64,000 nucleotides of DNA from Labrenzia sp. PHM005 (GTDB lineage: Bacteria > Pseudomonadota > Alphaproteobacteria > Rhizobiales > Stappiaceae). This document shows positions 19,165 through 29,231 of the stretch, piece after piece. The notes under the pieces were generated by a model. The model was not told the DNA's origin and made no database searches. It worked only from the letters and a program-made list of their open reading frames with translations. The stretch lies in assembly GCF_006517275.1 (NCBI RefSeq), contig NZ_CP041191.1:4645001-4709000 (forward strand). The letters are read 5' to 3'. Made by a program: the position numbers and the translations under genes. The number at the start of each line of letters is the position of its first letter. Position 1 is the first letter of the stretch.

Positions 19165-20424
19165 TTGAGTGTGAGTCCCTCCGTGTCCGCTGGCTTTTCC
19201 CTTGCCGAAAAACCCTCAGAAGTTTCCGTCAGGTCCGATGACATATCTGTGGACGTTCAGAACCAGCACCCTGTGACGACGACTGCAATCGATCTGCAAC
19301 TGGTTACCGGTTTCGACCAGGCCGCCGAGGACTGGCAACAGCTTTATGAAACCGGATACGCAACGCCATACCAAAGCCGGACATGGTGCCAAGCCTATCT
19401 GGAAACGCTTGGCCGGGAGAATGATAACCAGCCGCTAATCGCCGTCGCACGTCAAGCGGGCCAGCCTGTCCTGCTGCTGCCCCTCTTATTAAAGAAGAAG
19501 GCGGGGTTTTGTTTTTTGAGTTTCTTAGGTGCCGGCATCGGCAATCAGAACACAGGACTTTGGGACCGAGCGTTTTATGACACTGTTCAAAGCGGCACGA
19601 TCCAAGATCTCCTTGACCGGATCTGCAGGGCCGCAAAGGCTGATTGTCTCGCATTACAAAATGTCCCGGTCTCGTGGCACGGCCAAAAACATCCTCTTTG
19701 CCTGGACAATGCCCAGCCCAGCCCAAGTCCGGTTTTCCGGGGCAATGTCGACAGCGATTTTCAGACGCTTTTTGCTGACACCCATAGCAAGTCCGCCCGC
19801 AAAAACCTGACGCGCAAACGGCGGCATCTTCAGGACGCCGGTGACTATGAGTTTGGCCGATGCTCTCAAAAAGAAGAGATTGAAGCCGGGCTCGTGGCAT
19901 TCTTATCGCAACGCGAAGCCCGTGCCCGGATCACCGGTATCCCGAATGCTTTTTCCGATAAGACAGCGCAGGCATTTTTGAGACATGCCGTAGGTCTTGA
20001 AAGGCATGTTGCAGGTACCAATCCTCCGCTTCAAATCTGGACCTTGAAAGTCAGCGGGAAAATACGCGCCACATATTTGTGCGGGCGCCATCAGGACACA
20101 CTTTACGCCTACAGCAACAGTGTCGCCCATGACGAACTGCTGAAAAACAGTCCAGGGCTGGTTTTGATCCGGGAGATCATTGAAGAGATCTGTGCAGATC
20201 CTGACACGACTGTTTTGGATCTCGGCGTCGGAGAAGAAAAGTACAAAACCGGCTGGACATCGCCGGAAGCGCTTTGCGACGGCCTTCTGCCGATCACTGT
20301 CAAAGGCCAGATCTTCTCAAAAGCACTGTCTGCAAAAACCCGGCTGAAATCAGCAATCCGGAACTCTGATCGCCTGTGGCCGCTGGTGAAGAAACTCCGG
20401 CAATGGCGGGCGCCGGATAAATAG
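19165..20424 (+). CDS. CelD/BcsL-like GNAT protein
   Basis: A 419-residue cytoplasmic protein with the GNAT-like fold of the CelD (cellulose biosynthesis acyltransferase) group: VLLLPLLLKKKAGFCFLSFL and, in the second half, ATYLCGRHQDTLYAYSNSVA, then LDLGVGEEKYKTGWT. The KTGW segment is typical. It probably acylates a sugar precursor of the nearby polysaccharide; that is inference. The start is a TTG at 19165 (or GTG 19171); no ATG lies at the N-terminus, so the exact start is uncertain. Confidence 0.7.
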   Translation: MSVSPSVSAGFSLAEKPSEVSVRSDDISVDVQNQHPVTTTAIDLQLVTGFDQAAEDWQQLYETGYATPYQSRTWCQAYLETLGRENDNQPLIAVARQAGQPVLLLPLLLKKKAGFCFLSFLGAGIGNQNTGLWDRAFYDTVQSGTIQDLLDRICRAAKADCLALQNVPVSWHGQKHPLCLDNAQPSPSPVFRGNVDSDFQTLFADTHSKSARKNLTRKRRHLQDAGDYEFGRCSQKEEIEAGLVAFLSQREARARITGIPNAFSDKTAQAFLRHAVGLERHVAGTNPPLQIWTLKVSGKIRATYLCGRHQDTLYAYSNSVAHDELLKNSPGLVLIREIIEEICADPDTTVLDLGVGEEKYKTGWTSPEALCDGLLPITVKGQIFSKALSAKTRLKSAIRNSDRLWPLVKKLRQWRAPDK

Positions 20425-20464
20425 CCCCGCCCTCTCCATTTTCTCAAATTGGACCGATCACCGT

Positions 20465-22837
20465 TTAGGCAGCATGGCCATCACCGTTGCGCTGCGGCCC
20501 TGCACCCGGGTCTCCAGCTACAACGATTTCCACTGAAGCGCCAGTATTGTGGGCAAGAAGGTTTGCCGCGCTTTCCAGTTCATGACTGTGATCCGGCGCA
20601 CTGGCTGCGATCAACACCCGGTCAGCAAAGCTGAGCATCCGGGCGCTCGCCAGCGTTCCATCGATCGCGCCAAGGTCAACCACGACAGTTTCATAGGTTG
20701 ACTGGATCGCATCCAAAGCCAGTTTAAACCGGTCGGAGCGGACCATCTCATCGGTAATTGCCAGGCGTCCAGCTTCAATAATATGCGCCTTTGAGCCGGC
20801 ATCCCGGTAAACAACCTTCGCAAATGGCGCTTTGCCGGCGACAATGTCGGCGAAGCCTTCTGCAGCCCGGGTATCTTCCTGCTCCGGGAAGACTTCCATA
20901 AAGAGGGCCGTGTCCCCTTCCCCCGCAGCTTTACGTGCCAGATCAAAGGCCAATTGGTGTGACAGATCCGGCTCATCTACACTCAAAACAACGATCCGCC
21001 CCTCGGCCGCAACGTCAGATGCTGCCAATGCATCAGGCGCAGCTGGTTTTGCCTTGCGGCGTGCAGGACGCGGAGAAACCGGTGTCTCCTCCACATCATC
21101 TTGTCCAGAACGCAAAGTTCCAAGCCAGTCCGGCGACACATCTTGATCGTAAGCGGCACCACGTTTCCCGCGAAGTGTTTTACGGCGGGGAGCGGGCTCT
21201 GCAGGGACTTCTTCTTCAATAGGTTCCGGTTCGTATTCCGGCTCTTCGATTTCATTTGGAGTGTCTTCAACCTCCTCAGGGCTGTTGAGATCACCAATTT
21301 TGTTGTCGAATTTGTAGCCCTGATACCCAGTTTGGTAACTCGGGCCCCATGTGAAGGACCCGCTTGTGTCTTTAGCAGGAGGAACGGGCATCTCCGCTGT
21401 ATCCGGACGCATTGTCCCTTGAGGTTTGCCGGTTGAATAAAGGACCCGGCCGCTCAACAACTCACGCATAACGACATAAGCGCAGCCGAGAATAAAGGTC
21501 ATCAACGCTGCTACAATTGTGCTCGGAACAACTTTCGGAGAAAACGGTTCAACTGGAACATTCGCCCGGGATACGATACGCGCATCTGCCGGTAGAATCT
21601 GCGCCCTCAAGCGGGTGTCGGCTTCCTGAAAGCTGAGCAACAGTTGATCAAGCTGGGCCGCTTTGGCATCGGCTTCCCGCTCCAATTCGCTGAGGCGCGC
21701 CTGATCGGCGTTGGATTTAGCTGCCGCTACTTTCAGGTCTTCTAAGCGCCGTCCGAGCGCGAGTGCCTGTTGGTTGGCGACCCGGGCATCGTTTTCCAAG
21801 CCCTGCAAAATTTTGCGTGCTTCAGAGCGAATCTGCCTGTCATAGTCGTTCAGCTGCGATTGCAGTGCCTTGATTTGCGGATGGTTCGGCAACAGCGTAA
21901 TAGACAGTTCCGCAATATTGGACTGAATTTCCACCTGTCGTTCACGCAGCCGCTGAATGAGCTGCGAGTTCAGAACATCACTCGCAGTTTCCAGAGATCC
22001 GCCTGAATTCAGAAGTTCGCGGATCAGCTCCGCCTTTGCCTGAGCTTCAGCTTTGGTGGCTTGAGCTGCAGAATAATCGCTGCTGGTGTCTGCCAGTTGC
22101 TGCTGATTAAGTGGAATGTTATCTGCGCCAATCAAAAGATCGGCCCGCGCCCGGAAATCTGCTACGGCCTGCCGGGCCGATTGAACGTCCTTGCGCAGTT
22201 CGACAATCTGCGGCTCCAGCGCTGCAGACGTCATTTCGGTCGACTGACGCTTGGCGCTGGATTGCAGAGCGAGAAACTCGTCGACAATTGTATTAGCCAC
22301 CTCGGCCGCCAAAAGCGGATCTTCTGCCGCATAGTCGACCGCAATCACCCGGGATTCATCCAAGCGATAAACGTCCAGGTTTTCAAAATAGTGCTTGAGC
22401 ACCCGTTCTTCTGCGGTATCGCCCGCGGGACCGCGATCAAAACCAGCGACTGACAGCAACTTTCCAACAAGAGACTGCCCACCGCGCGCGCCAAATTCAG
22501 GAACCGCGGCTAAATCCATCTTGCGTGCGACTTTGCGCGCGAGATCCGTTGCCATCAATAGTTGGATCTGACTGGCAACCCCTTCGGAATCAAGAAGCGC
22601 CCGTTCCCCTTCAACACCCCGGTTGCCGCCCGGAATATTGATATCCGTGCTCTCAATTAGGATCCTGGCCTCGCCCTTGTATTTCGGCGCGACGAATTGA
22701 AGCGCGAAAAACACGCCAAATGCGACGATCAACGTTAAGGGTAATAACCACCCCATGGCACGGCCCAAGGCACGGAACAATCCGCCAAGATCAAGCGCCA
22801 TATCATCGTCTGAAAGGGTCTGCCGCCCAGAATCCAT
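20465..22837 (-). CDS. Wzz/GumC-type chain-length protein with degenerate tyrosine-kinase domain
   Basis: A 790-residue inner-membrane protein. A transmembrane helix (ALPL-rich segment near residues 30-52) and a second one near 430-450 bracket a long periplasmic coiled-coil region, as in polysaccharide co-polymerases. A Pro/Glu-rich linker follows (residues about 480-590). The C-terminal 190 residues have the outline of the BY-kinase P-loop fold, but the Walker A region reads SVDEPDLSHQLAFDLA with no GK(S/T), Walker B reads VVVDLGAIDG, and there is no tyrosine cluster at the end. It is probably a non-catalytic partner. Confidence 0.82.
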   Translation of the reverse strand: MDSGRQTLSDDDMALDLGGLFRALGRAMGWLLPLTLIVAFGVFFALQFVAPKYKGEARILIESTDINIPGGNRGVEGERALLDSEGVASQIQLLMATDLARKVARKMDLAAVPEFGARGGQSLVGKLLSVAGFDRGPAGDTAEERVLKHYFENLDVYRLDESRVIAVDYAAEDPLLAAEVANTIVDEFLALQSSAKRQSTEMTSAALEPQIVELRKDVQSARQAVADFRARADLLIGADNIPLNQQQLADTSSDYSAAQATKAEAQAKAELIRELLNSGGSLETASDVLNSQLIQRLRERQVEIQSNIAELSITLLPNHPQIKALQSQLNDYDRQIRSEARKILQGLENDARVANQQALALGRRLEDLKVAAAKSNADQARLSELEREADAKAAQLDQLLLSFQEADTRLRAQILPADARIVSRANVPVEPFSPKVVPSTIVAALMTFILGCAYVVMRELLSGRVLYSTGKPQGTMRPDTAEMPVPPAKDTSGSFTWGPSYQTGYQGYKFDNKIGDLNSPEEVEDTPNEIEEPEYEPEPIEEEVPAEPAPRRKTLRGKRGAAYDQDVSPDWLGTLRSGQDDVEETPVSPRPARRKAKPAAPDALAASDVAAEGRIVVLSVDEPDLSHQLAFDLARKAAGEGDTALFMEVFPEQEDTRAAEGFADIVAGKAPFAKVVYRDAGSKAHIIEAGRLAITDEMVRSDRFKLALDAIQSTYETVVVDLGAIDGTLASARMLSFADRVLIAASAPDHSHELESAANLLAHNTGASVEIVVAGDPGAGPQRNGDGHAA

Positions 22838-23033
22838 GTTTCTATTCTCCAGATATACGGCGGATTATGTCCAGTTATGGTAAGCGTTCGGTTAAGCACC
22901 CAAAATACAGATCGTGCTGCCTGTTAATTTTTGCATACGCACATTTTACAGGTCAGATTATTTCTCCAACCGCTCTTCACTCTCAATTAACCATAGCTTG
23001 CGATCCTCTCCCAGAATTGTAGGAGAGTCGTTG

Positions 23034-23591
23034 ATGCGAATGAGAGCGCTACTTGTTCCGGCATTGTGCCTGGGCCTGGCTGCGTGTAGCGGGTACCGGC
23101 AGCCGCCGACTGCGTTTCATGAAACTTTGACCCAGCCGTACCGTCTGGATTCCAGCGACCGGCTGCGCATCATTGTGTTTGGCCAGGACGATCTCTCAAA
23201 CACCTATGTTATTGATCAGGCTGGATATATTTCATTCCCACTGGTTGGTAGTGTTGCTGCTCGCGGAAAAACCCAGCAAGGTCTGGCCGCCGAAATTTCT
23301 GCCAAACTTCGCCAGGGGTATATTCGCGATCCTGATGTATCGGTTGAAGTTGACACCTACCGTCCCGTCTTCGTCATGGGCGAAGTGCAAAACGCAGGCC
23401 AATATAACTATGTCGCCGGCATGACTGTGCAGAACGCCATTGCGACCGCGGGCGGATTCAGCTCTCGCGCCCGCCAGGAAGATGTGGATATCACCCGTCA
23501 GATAAACGGTGAAATTCTAAACGGCCGCGTTCCGATTTCGGATCCTGTCCGTCCTGGGGACACAATTTACGTCCGGGAACGGTATTTCTAA
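23034..23591 (+). CDS. Polysaccharide export outer-membrane lipoprotein (Wza/GumB family)
   Basis: A 185-residue lipoprotein: the signal ends in a lipobox (LGLAAC) and is followed by LDSSDRLRIIVFGQDDLSNT, the poly-export domain, then a SLBB-type domain (VFVMGEVQNAGQYNYVAGMT). It should form the outer-membrane channel for the polysaccharide. The ATG at 23034 is spaced 7 bases from AGGAG; another ATG is two codons on. It is divergent from the Wzz-like gene, its functional partner. Confidence 0.92.
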   Translation: MRMRALLVPALCLGLAACSGYRQPPTAFHETLTQPYRLDSSDRLRIIVFGQDDLSNTYVIDQAGYISFPLVGSVAARGKTQQGLAAEISAKLRQGYIRDPDVSVEVDTYRPVFVMGEVQNAGQYNYVAGMTVQNAIATAGGFSSRARQEDVDITRQINGEILNGRVPISDPVRPGDTIYVRERYF

Positions 23592-23696
23592 CAAGTCCTG
23601 AATTAACCGAGGACTCATCTCCCTTTGTTAGGGTGCACCTTGTCAGCTGAACGGGCTCAAAAAGAAGCCTGAAAGCACAAACAGGGAATTTGCACC

Positions 23697-24926
23697 ATGA
23701 CAACGCCTCCCATGCGGATCGTGCATTGCGTCCGCGCGCCGGTCGGCGGAATATTCCGTCACGTTAGAGATTTGGCCCGCTGCCAAGAGCAGGCAGGCCA
23801 TAAAGTCGGTCTGATTTGCGACAGCACGACCGGCGGCGCTTTTGAAGACGCACAGATTGAAGAGCTGCGTGCCGATTTGTCTTTGGGCCTCAGCCGTTTT
23901 CCAATGCGCCGCCAGCTGACACTTCAGGATATCTCAGCGACACTCGCCCTTTACCGGCACATAAGGGATTTGAAGCCGACGGTTCTACATGGTCATGGCG
24001 CAAAAGGTGGCGCCTATGCCCGGTTGATCGGCACTTATCTCGGCCTGCGCGGTCAAAAGACGGCCCGTATCTATTCTCCGCATGGCGGCAGCCTTCATTA
24101 TCACCCGCACCGCCTCGAGGGCCGGGTCTACCATACCATTGAGAGCACACTGGGCCGGATCACGGACGGGTTGGTTTTCGTCTCCGATTACGAGAGTGCT
24201 GCCTATGAAACCAAAATCGGCACGCCAAAGGCGATTAACCGGATCGTTTACAACGGCTTGGCACCTCAAGACTTTGAGCCGGTGGTTGCCAATCCGGATG
24301 CTGCGGATTTTGTCTTTATCGGAATGCTGCGCGATCTGAAGGGGCCGGACCTCTTCATAGAAGCAATTTACAATTTGCGCCTTAAGCGCGGCGAAGCACC
24401 AACCGCGGTAATTGTTGGTGACGGACCTGATGAAGCGCGCTACCGGGAAATGGTCGAAAAGCTCGGCTTAAGCGGTTCTGTGACATTCACCGGCCCCATG
24501 AAAGCCCGCGAAGCTTTCAAGCTTGCAAAGACCGTGGTGATCCCATCCCGGGCGGAGGCCATGCCGTATATAATCCTGGAAACCGTAGCTGCGCAGCGTC
24601 CGTTGATCGCGACCCGCGCCGGCGGGATTCCTGAGATTTTTGGCCGGTTCGCCAACCGTTTGATCGAACCAGGTCATATCAGCCAATTGACACTGACCAT
24701 GGAAGACGCGCTGGACAATCCAGAGCGCAAAGCGGCCGAAGCTGCCGAAATGCGTCCGTGTCTTGCCGAAACCTTCTCGGTTGAACTGATGACCGACCGG
24801 ATCAACGCTGTGTACATGGAAGCAATGGGGCTTGCCCCAGCTGAGGCTCCGGCACAGCGGACAACGGCCAGCACCCGCCAGTCTTCAACCATATCTTCCG
24901 TCTATGCGAGATCGAGCCAGCGATAA
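23697..24926 (+). CDS. GT4-family glycosyltransferase
   Basis: A 409-residue GT-B fold enzyme that transfers a sugar from a nucleotide donor, probably onto the lipid-linked repeat unit. RAPVGGIFRHVRDLA is the N-terminal acceptor loop; FIGMLRDLKGPDLFIEAI begins the donor domain; and PSRAEAMPYIILETVA holds the E-x7-E motif of retaining family 4 transferases. The C-terminal 25 residues are Ser/Thr/Ala-rich and look unstructured. Its stop overlaps the next start (TAATG). Confidence 0.88.
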   Translation: MTTPPMRIVHCVRAPVGGIFRHVRDLARCQEQAGHKVGLICDSTTGGAFEDAQIEELRADLSLGLSRFPMRRQLTLQDISATLALYRHIRDLKPTVLHGHGAKGGAYARLIGTYLGLRGQKTARIYSPHGGSLHYHPHRLEGRVYHTIESTLGRITDGLVFVSDYESAAYETKIGTPKAINRIVYNGLAPQDFEPVVANPDAADFVFIGMLRDLKGPDLFIEAIYNLRLKRGEAPTAVIVGDGPDEARYREMVEKLGLSGSVTFTGPMKAREAFKLAKTVVIPSRAEAMPYIILETVAAQRPLIATRAGGIPEIFGRFANRLIEPGHISQLTLTMEDALDNPERKAAEAAEMRPCLAETFSVELMTDRINAVYMEAMGLAPAEAPAQRTTASTRQSSTISSVYARSSQR

Positions 24927-26533
24927 TGACCGAACCCGCGTATAAAATGACAGACCAAGGCAGCGCTGCGACCGCCGGTAATGGGCAGCAAGGTGTCAGA
25001 AGCCACCTTGAGAACCGGCTGCGGCGCTCGCCATTGGCTGCAATGGAAGCCGCGCAAGCCAATTTGGCCGAAGTTGCAAACAACGGGCTATCGCTTGATG
25101 CGCTCGACATTGCGCAAAGCCTGGGCAACAAGGGTATTTCCGTTCCAGTCCTCGGCGGTATGCTCCGCCTGATCGATGTTGCGATCATCCTGACAGCAGG
25201 CGCGACAGCTCTTCTTACCGGACCTGGAGCCGGTGTTGCTTCGAGCGCGCATTTTATTGCCGCTGGATTGGCCGTTCTGTTTACGCTTGCCTTCTTTCAG
25301 GCCTCTGATGTTTATCAGGTGCCGGTCATGCGCCAGCGCCTCTCCCAGATTGGCCGGGTTTCTGCCGGCTGGACACTCGTCTTTGCCATGTTTGCCGTTC
25401 TGCGCACAGCGACCGGCTTTGGCGCCGGCGTTTCCGACGCCTGGATTGGCGCTTGGTACGCGCTTGGCCTTGTCGGGCTTTGCCTGACACGACTTGTGTT
25501 GGCACAAATGGTGCGCCGCTGGACAAAATCCGGCAGCTTGGAGCGGCGGGCAATCATTGTCGGCGGCGGTACGGCTGCACAGGAGCTGATCCACGACCTG
25601 GAAGCTCAGTCGGACAATGACATCCGGATTTGCGGCATCTTCGATGATCGCTCTAACGAACGCTCGCCAGCTGTTGTTGCCGGTTATCCGAAGCTCGGCA
25701 ACATCAGCGCACTGGTCGAATTTGCGCGCCTTGCCCGGATTGACATGCTGATCGTCTGCATTCCCTTGCGCGCCGAAAAACGGGTTCTGGAGCTTTTGAA
25801 AAAGCTTTGGATCTTGCCGGTGGACATTCGCCTGTCCGCACATACCGATAAGGTTCGCTTCCGTGACCGCGGCACCTCTTTCATCGGCACCGTTCCTTTC
25901 GTAGATGTCGCTGAAAAACCAATCGCTGACTGGGATATGGTGGCCAAACGGATCTTCGACCTGGTGTTTTCCGTAATTGCGATCGTCTGCTTGTTCCCGG
26001 TCATGATCGCAACCGTCATCGCGATCAAGCTAGACAGCAAGGGACCAGTGCTCTTCCGTCAGAAGCGCTATGGTTTCAACAATGAAATTATCGACGTTCT
26101 GAAATTCCGGTCCATGTATACGGATATGGCAGACCCGGACGCGAAAAAGGTTGTGACAAAGGGTGATCCGCGCGTAACCCCTGTTGGCCGGTTTATCCGC
26201 AAGAGCTCCATTGATGAGCTGCCGCAACTGTTCAACGTTCTCGCAGGCAGCCTCTCGCTGGTCGGTCCGCGTCCGCATGCAGTCAATGCGCATACCGATA
26301 ACAAGACCTGGGACGATGTGGTTGACGGCTATTTCGCCCGCCACAAGGTCAAGCCCGGTGTCACCGGATGGGCCCAGATCAACGGCTGGCGCGGCGAAGT
26401 GGACACACCGGAAAAGATCCAGAAGCGCGTCGAGTGCGATGTTTATTATATCGAGAACTGGTCGGTCTTGTTTGATCTGAAGATCTTGTTCCTGACACCG
26501 CTCAAACTTCTGAACACGGAGAACGCCTATTGA
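24926..26533 (+). CDS. Undecaprenyl-phosphate glycosyl-1-phosphate transferase (WcaJ/ExoY type)
   Basis: A 535-residue polyprenyl phosphoglycosyl transferase. The first half has four to five membrane helices and a Rossmann-like domain ([19 protein letters not shown]). The C-terminal half is the bacterial sugar transferase domain: [18 protein letters not shown] membrane helix, [28 protein letters not shown] with the catalytic Asp-Glu pair, and [13 protein letters not shown]. It starts repeat-unit assembly on undecaprenyl phosphate. It is translationally coupled with both neighbours. Confidence 0.93.
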   Translation: MTEPAYKMTDQGSAATAGNGQQGVRSHLENRLRRSPLAAMEAAQANLAEVANNGLSLDALDIAQSLGNKGISVPVLGGMLRLIDVAIILTAGATALLTGPGAGVASSAHFIAAGLAVLFTLAFFQASDVYQVPVMRQRLSQIGRVSAGWTLVFAMFAVLRTATGFGAGVSDAWIGAWYALGLVGLCLTRLVLAQMVRRWTKSGSLERRAIIVGGGTAAQELIHDLEAQSDNDIRICGIFDDRSNERSPAVVAGYPKLGNISALVEFARLARIDMLIVCIPLRAEKRVLELLKKLWILPVDIRLSAHTDKVRFRDRGTSFIGTVPFVDVAEKPIADWDMVAKRIFDLVFSVIAIVCLFPVMIATVIAIKLDSKGPVLFRQKRYGFNNEIIDVLKFRSMYTDMADPDAKKVVTKGDPRVTPVGRFIRKSSIDELPQLFNVLAGSLSLVGPRPHAVNAHTDNKTWDDVVDGYFARHKVKPGVTGWAQINGWRGEVDTPEKIQKRVECDVYYIENWSVLFDLKILFLTPLKLLNTENAY

Positions 26534-27798
26534 CCGTCTGGGCCGACCATGATGGCGGTGCGCTTCCTGCACCGCCCTCTTTTGGCCTCTCAGTCAGGTC
26601 ACTGGGCAATGGCGCCCTGTGGCTGGCGGCTTTTTTGTCCGGTTTCGTGATCGAAGAGCCGGCGCCTTACGAACTCTACATGGTGATGCTGACGATCATC
26701 TGGCTCGCCTGCGGCTTGAAACTGCGCCGCGAGTTTGCCCCGCTGATCATCCTGATGATGGTGTTCATCGCCGGTGGTCTCGGTTCCACGCCGTTTGCCC
26801 GGAATTTCGGCGATGCCTTCATGTATATGGCCGTTTCCGGATTTCTGGGCCTGACAGCGATTTTCTATGCTGCAATCCTTGCAGAAACACCCGAGCGCAG
26901 CCGGATTATCGAGCACGGCTATATCGCGGGCGCGGTGATCGTCGCCCTCCTCGGTATAGCTGGTTATTTTCATCTGTTTCCAGGTGCGGAATATTTCACA
27001 AGGTTTGACCGGGCCCGGGGCACTTTTCAAGATCCCAACGTCTTTGGCCCCTTCCTGGTTCTGCCAACGCTCTTGTTGAGCCAAAGACTGTTGCTCGGTC
27101 CAATCCTGCGCAATCTGCATGTGCTTGTGCCGCTTGCCATCTTGGTGCTCGGGATTTTCTTGAGTTTTTCACGCGGTGCATGGGGCGTTCTATTTGCGTC
27201 CTTTTTGCTGCTCTACGTGATCCATCTGGTGACAGAACAAAACTCGGCCCGCCGCGGGCGGCTGGTTCTTATTGGGCTCGCCGGTGTGTTTTTAACAGCC
27301 ATGCTTTTGGCCGTGGCGCTATCCATTGACACAGTCGCGGATATGTTTGCGCAGCGCGCCCGACTCGTTCAAGAGTATGACGGTGGCCGGATCGGCCGGT
27401 TTGCACGTTATGCCCTCGGGTTCCAGATGGTGATGGAACATCCGCTCGGCCTTGGACCACTGGAGTTCAACAAGTATTTTCATGAAGATGAGCACAACGT
27501 CTATCTGAAAGGCTTCACCACCTATGGCTGGATCGGCGGCCTCGCCTACATTCTGCTGGCGATCTGGACGGTCGCGGCGTTTCTGCCGCTCGTTTTCAAG
27601 TCCCGTCCCTGGACACCGTTTGTCCGGGCCGTGTTTTCCGTCTTCATTGCCCATCTGATCTTGTCCGTCATCATCGACACCGATCACTGGCGGCACATGT
27701 ATATGCTGTACGGCCTCGCCTGGGGACTGATTGCTGCGGATAAACTGGAACGGCGTGGCGTTTGGAGAATTGGGTCGGCGCCGTCCCCGACCCGCTGA
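26530..27798 (+). CDS. O-antigen polymerase/ligase-like membrane protein (Wzy/WaaL family)
   Basis: A 422-residue protein with about ten membrane helices. The central periplasmic loop carries FLSFSRGAWGVL and, later, DEHNVYLKGFTTYGWIGGLA, the His-containing pattern of the O-antigen ligase/polymerase family. It is likely the polymerase for the polysaccharide made by the preceding genes. The start is TTG at 26530, which shares bases with the stop of the transferase gene (TTGA), and no ATG lies near. Confidence 0.8.
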   Translation: MTVWADHDGGALPAPPSFGLSVRSLGNGALWLAAFLSGFVIEEPAPYELYMVMLTIIWLACGLKLRREFAPLIILMMVFIAGGLGSTPFARNFGDAFMYMAVSGFLGLTAIFYAAILAETPERSRIIEHGYIAGAVIVALLGIAGYFHLFPGAEYFTRFDRARGTFQDPNVFGPFLVLPTLLLSQRLLLGPILRNLHVLVPLAILVLGIFLSFSRGAWGVLFASFLLLYVIHLVTEQNSARRGRLVLIGLAGVFLTAMLLAVALSIDTVADMFAQRARLVQEYDGGRIGRFARYALGFQMVMEHPLGLGPLEFNKYFHEDEHNVYLKGFTTYGWIGGLAYILLAIWTVAAFLPLVFKSRPWTPFVRAVFSVFIAHLILSVIIDTDHWRHMYMLYGLAWGLIAADKLERRGVWRIGSAPSPTR

Positions 27799-27914
27799 GC
27801 CTCAAACATCCGGCAACAAAACCAAAAGAGACAAACACAGCTGGGCAAAACCGCTGCGGACCGCGCAACAAGCATCTTGCGCAGGCCTTTCGAACAAGTT
27901 AGGTAAGGCCTGTT

Positions 27915-27991
27915 CGGGCAGTAGCGCAGCCTGGTAGCGCACTTCACTGGGGGTGAAGGGGTCGTCGGTTCAAATCCGGCCTGCCCGACCA
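27915..27991 (+). tRNA. tRNA-Pro (GGG anticodon)
   Basis: A 77-base cloverleaf with a 7-bp acceptor stem (CGGGCAG/CTGCCCG), encoded CCA end, T-loop GGTTCAAATCC and anticodon arm CTTCA-CTGGGGG-TGAAG, which puts GGG at the anticodon positions. The accessory region begins directly after it, so it may be an integration site, though no duplicated 3' end was found. Confidence 0.95.
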
Positions 27992-28775
27992 ACAAAATCA
28001 ATTAGTTACACGTGTTCCTAGATTTTGTTTGCAAAGAAATCGCAATGAAACCTCTTTTCATCGCGGCGCACCATGGCCTTCAATCGCAAAACATTCCCAC
28101 ACCAAGTTTCGGTCGGAACGATCTGGAGGAATGGCCACGGTCTTCTCCTGTACTGCTTTGACCGAGATATCGACAATCGAAACTTTCATCGCCTGATCAC
28201 CTGCGTGACCTGCGACGTGTCTTCGCAGACGACGTGATCATCTTCCTCGTGGATGGCGCAAGGGGAATTGGCTTGCAGGAAGGTCAGGACAACTCTGATT
28301 TGGACCGAGATACGTTGCTTGGATCGTAGACCGCGTTGCCAGCGAATGGAAAACGCATCTCAAGTTACGCTCTTTCAATTCCTATACCGAGATTTGCGTT
28401 TTATAGGCAATGTATGGCGATCCTTTTTGAAACGCCGTTCTCTAGGTTTTCTATTCAATCCCTAGGACATACGTTACATATACGGACGCCGTGACCGGAC
28501 TGCGCGCATGCACAACCTCAAACGGTTGGCCCAAAAAGCATTATTCCGGTCTCTGGGCGTCGCAGGATCTGGCAGGCCGCACTCTTCATGCCTTGTTAAC
28601 GCTAAAAAATACGAGTGACTTGTTCGAAAATAATTTCCGTTTGATCAGAAATCGCAGAGAATCAGCAGTTTCCGGACGATTGTAGTCGTTATCACCCTGA
28701 CGCGAAGTTCTTCGAGCACGGTGCCACCATCTGCCTCCCCTTGTATTTTCTGTTCGCTCGATTATATCGCCGTCG
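27992..28775. other. 784-base stretch without a supported gene; possible decayed coding fragments
   Basis: No intact gene can be supported. On the plus strand a fragment at about 28180-28329 reads HLRDLRRVFADDVIIFLVDG, which faintly recalls the DDE core of IS630-type transposases, and about 28316-28405 in another frame reads DRVASEWKTHLKLRSFNSYT. Both are broken by stops and frame changes. This could be a dead insertion element next to the tRNA, but the resemblance is weak. Confidence 0.2.
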
Positions 28776-29150
28776 ATGAGCAAAATCGCGCGACATTTCG
28801 GCAGGATCGCAGCGACGCTATTGGTGGCGTTCGCTTTGATTGCTGGTGCGCGCGCGCCAATGCAACACCAAATGGCTGGAGCTTCCGAGCCCACAACCGT
28901 CCAAGCCGGCATGACGTGTGAGAACATGGTCAAGCACGCTGCCGTCGAGATGCCAGGTGGCACACACGACCACGGGTCCTCAGGCAATGACAGATGTTGC
29001 GGAGGAATGCTTTGCGCAGGCTATACACTTGGCGGCATTGCTGGTGGTCTCATCCCAAATCTGCTTGCTTTGAGTTTTGCGCAGTCCCCACCTGATGCGC
29101 TTCAAGTGGCAGAAATCACCCTCCCAGAACGTCCTCCACGCGTCCTCTGA
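28776..29150 (+). CDS. Small secreted Cys/His-containing protein of copper locus
   Basis: A 124-residue protein with an N-terminal signal (RIAATLLVAFALIAGARA). The middle has PGGTHDHGSSGNDRCCGGML followed by C, a cluster of His and Cys that could bind metal, and a second hydrophobic stretch (GGIAGGLIPNLLALSFA). It directly precedes the Cus-type adaptor gene by 81 bases. I do not recognise a family; a periplasmic role in copper or silver handling is inferred from context only. Confidence 0.55.
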   Translation: MSKIARHFGRIAATLLVAFALIAGARAPMQHQMAGASEPTTVQAGMTCENMVKHAAVEMPGGTHDHGSSGNDRCCGGMLCAGYTLGGIAGGLIPNLLALSFAQSPPDALQVAEITLPERPPRVL

Positions 29151-29231
29151 AACGCCATCTCGCGGAATACCGCGAGCTTTCGTTGTTGATTGGCCCATTG
29201 GCTTCCTGCCGATGGCAACTCAGAGGTTATC

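Noticed and set aside
27915..28040. Direct repeat of the tRNA-Pro 3' end as an att site
   Set aside because: No second copy was seen by eye in the window, so no attachment site is called.
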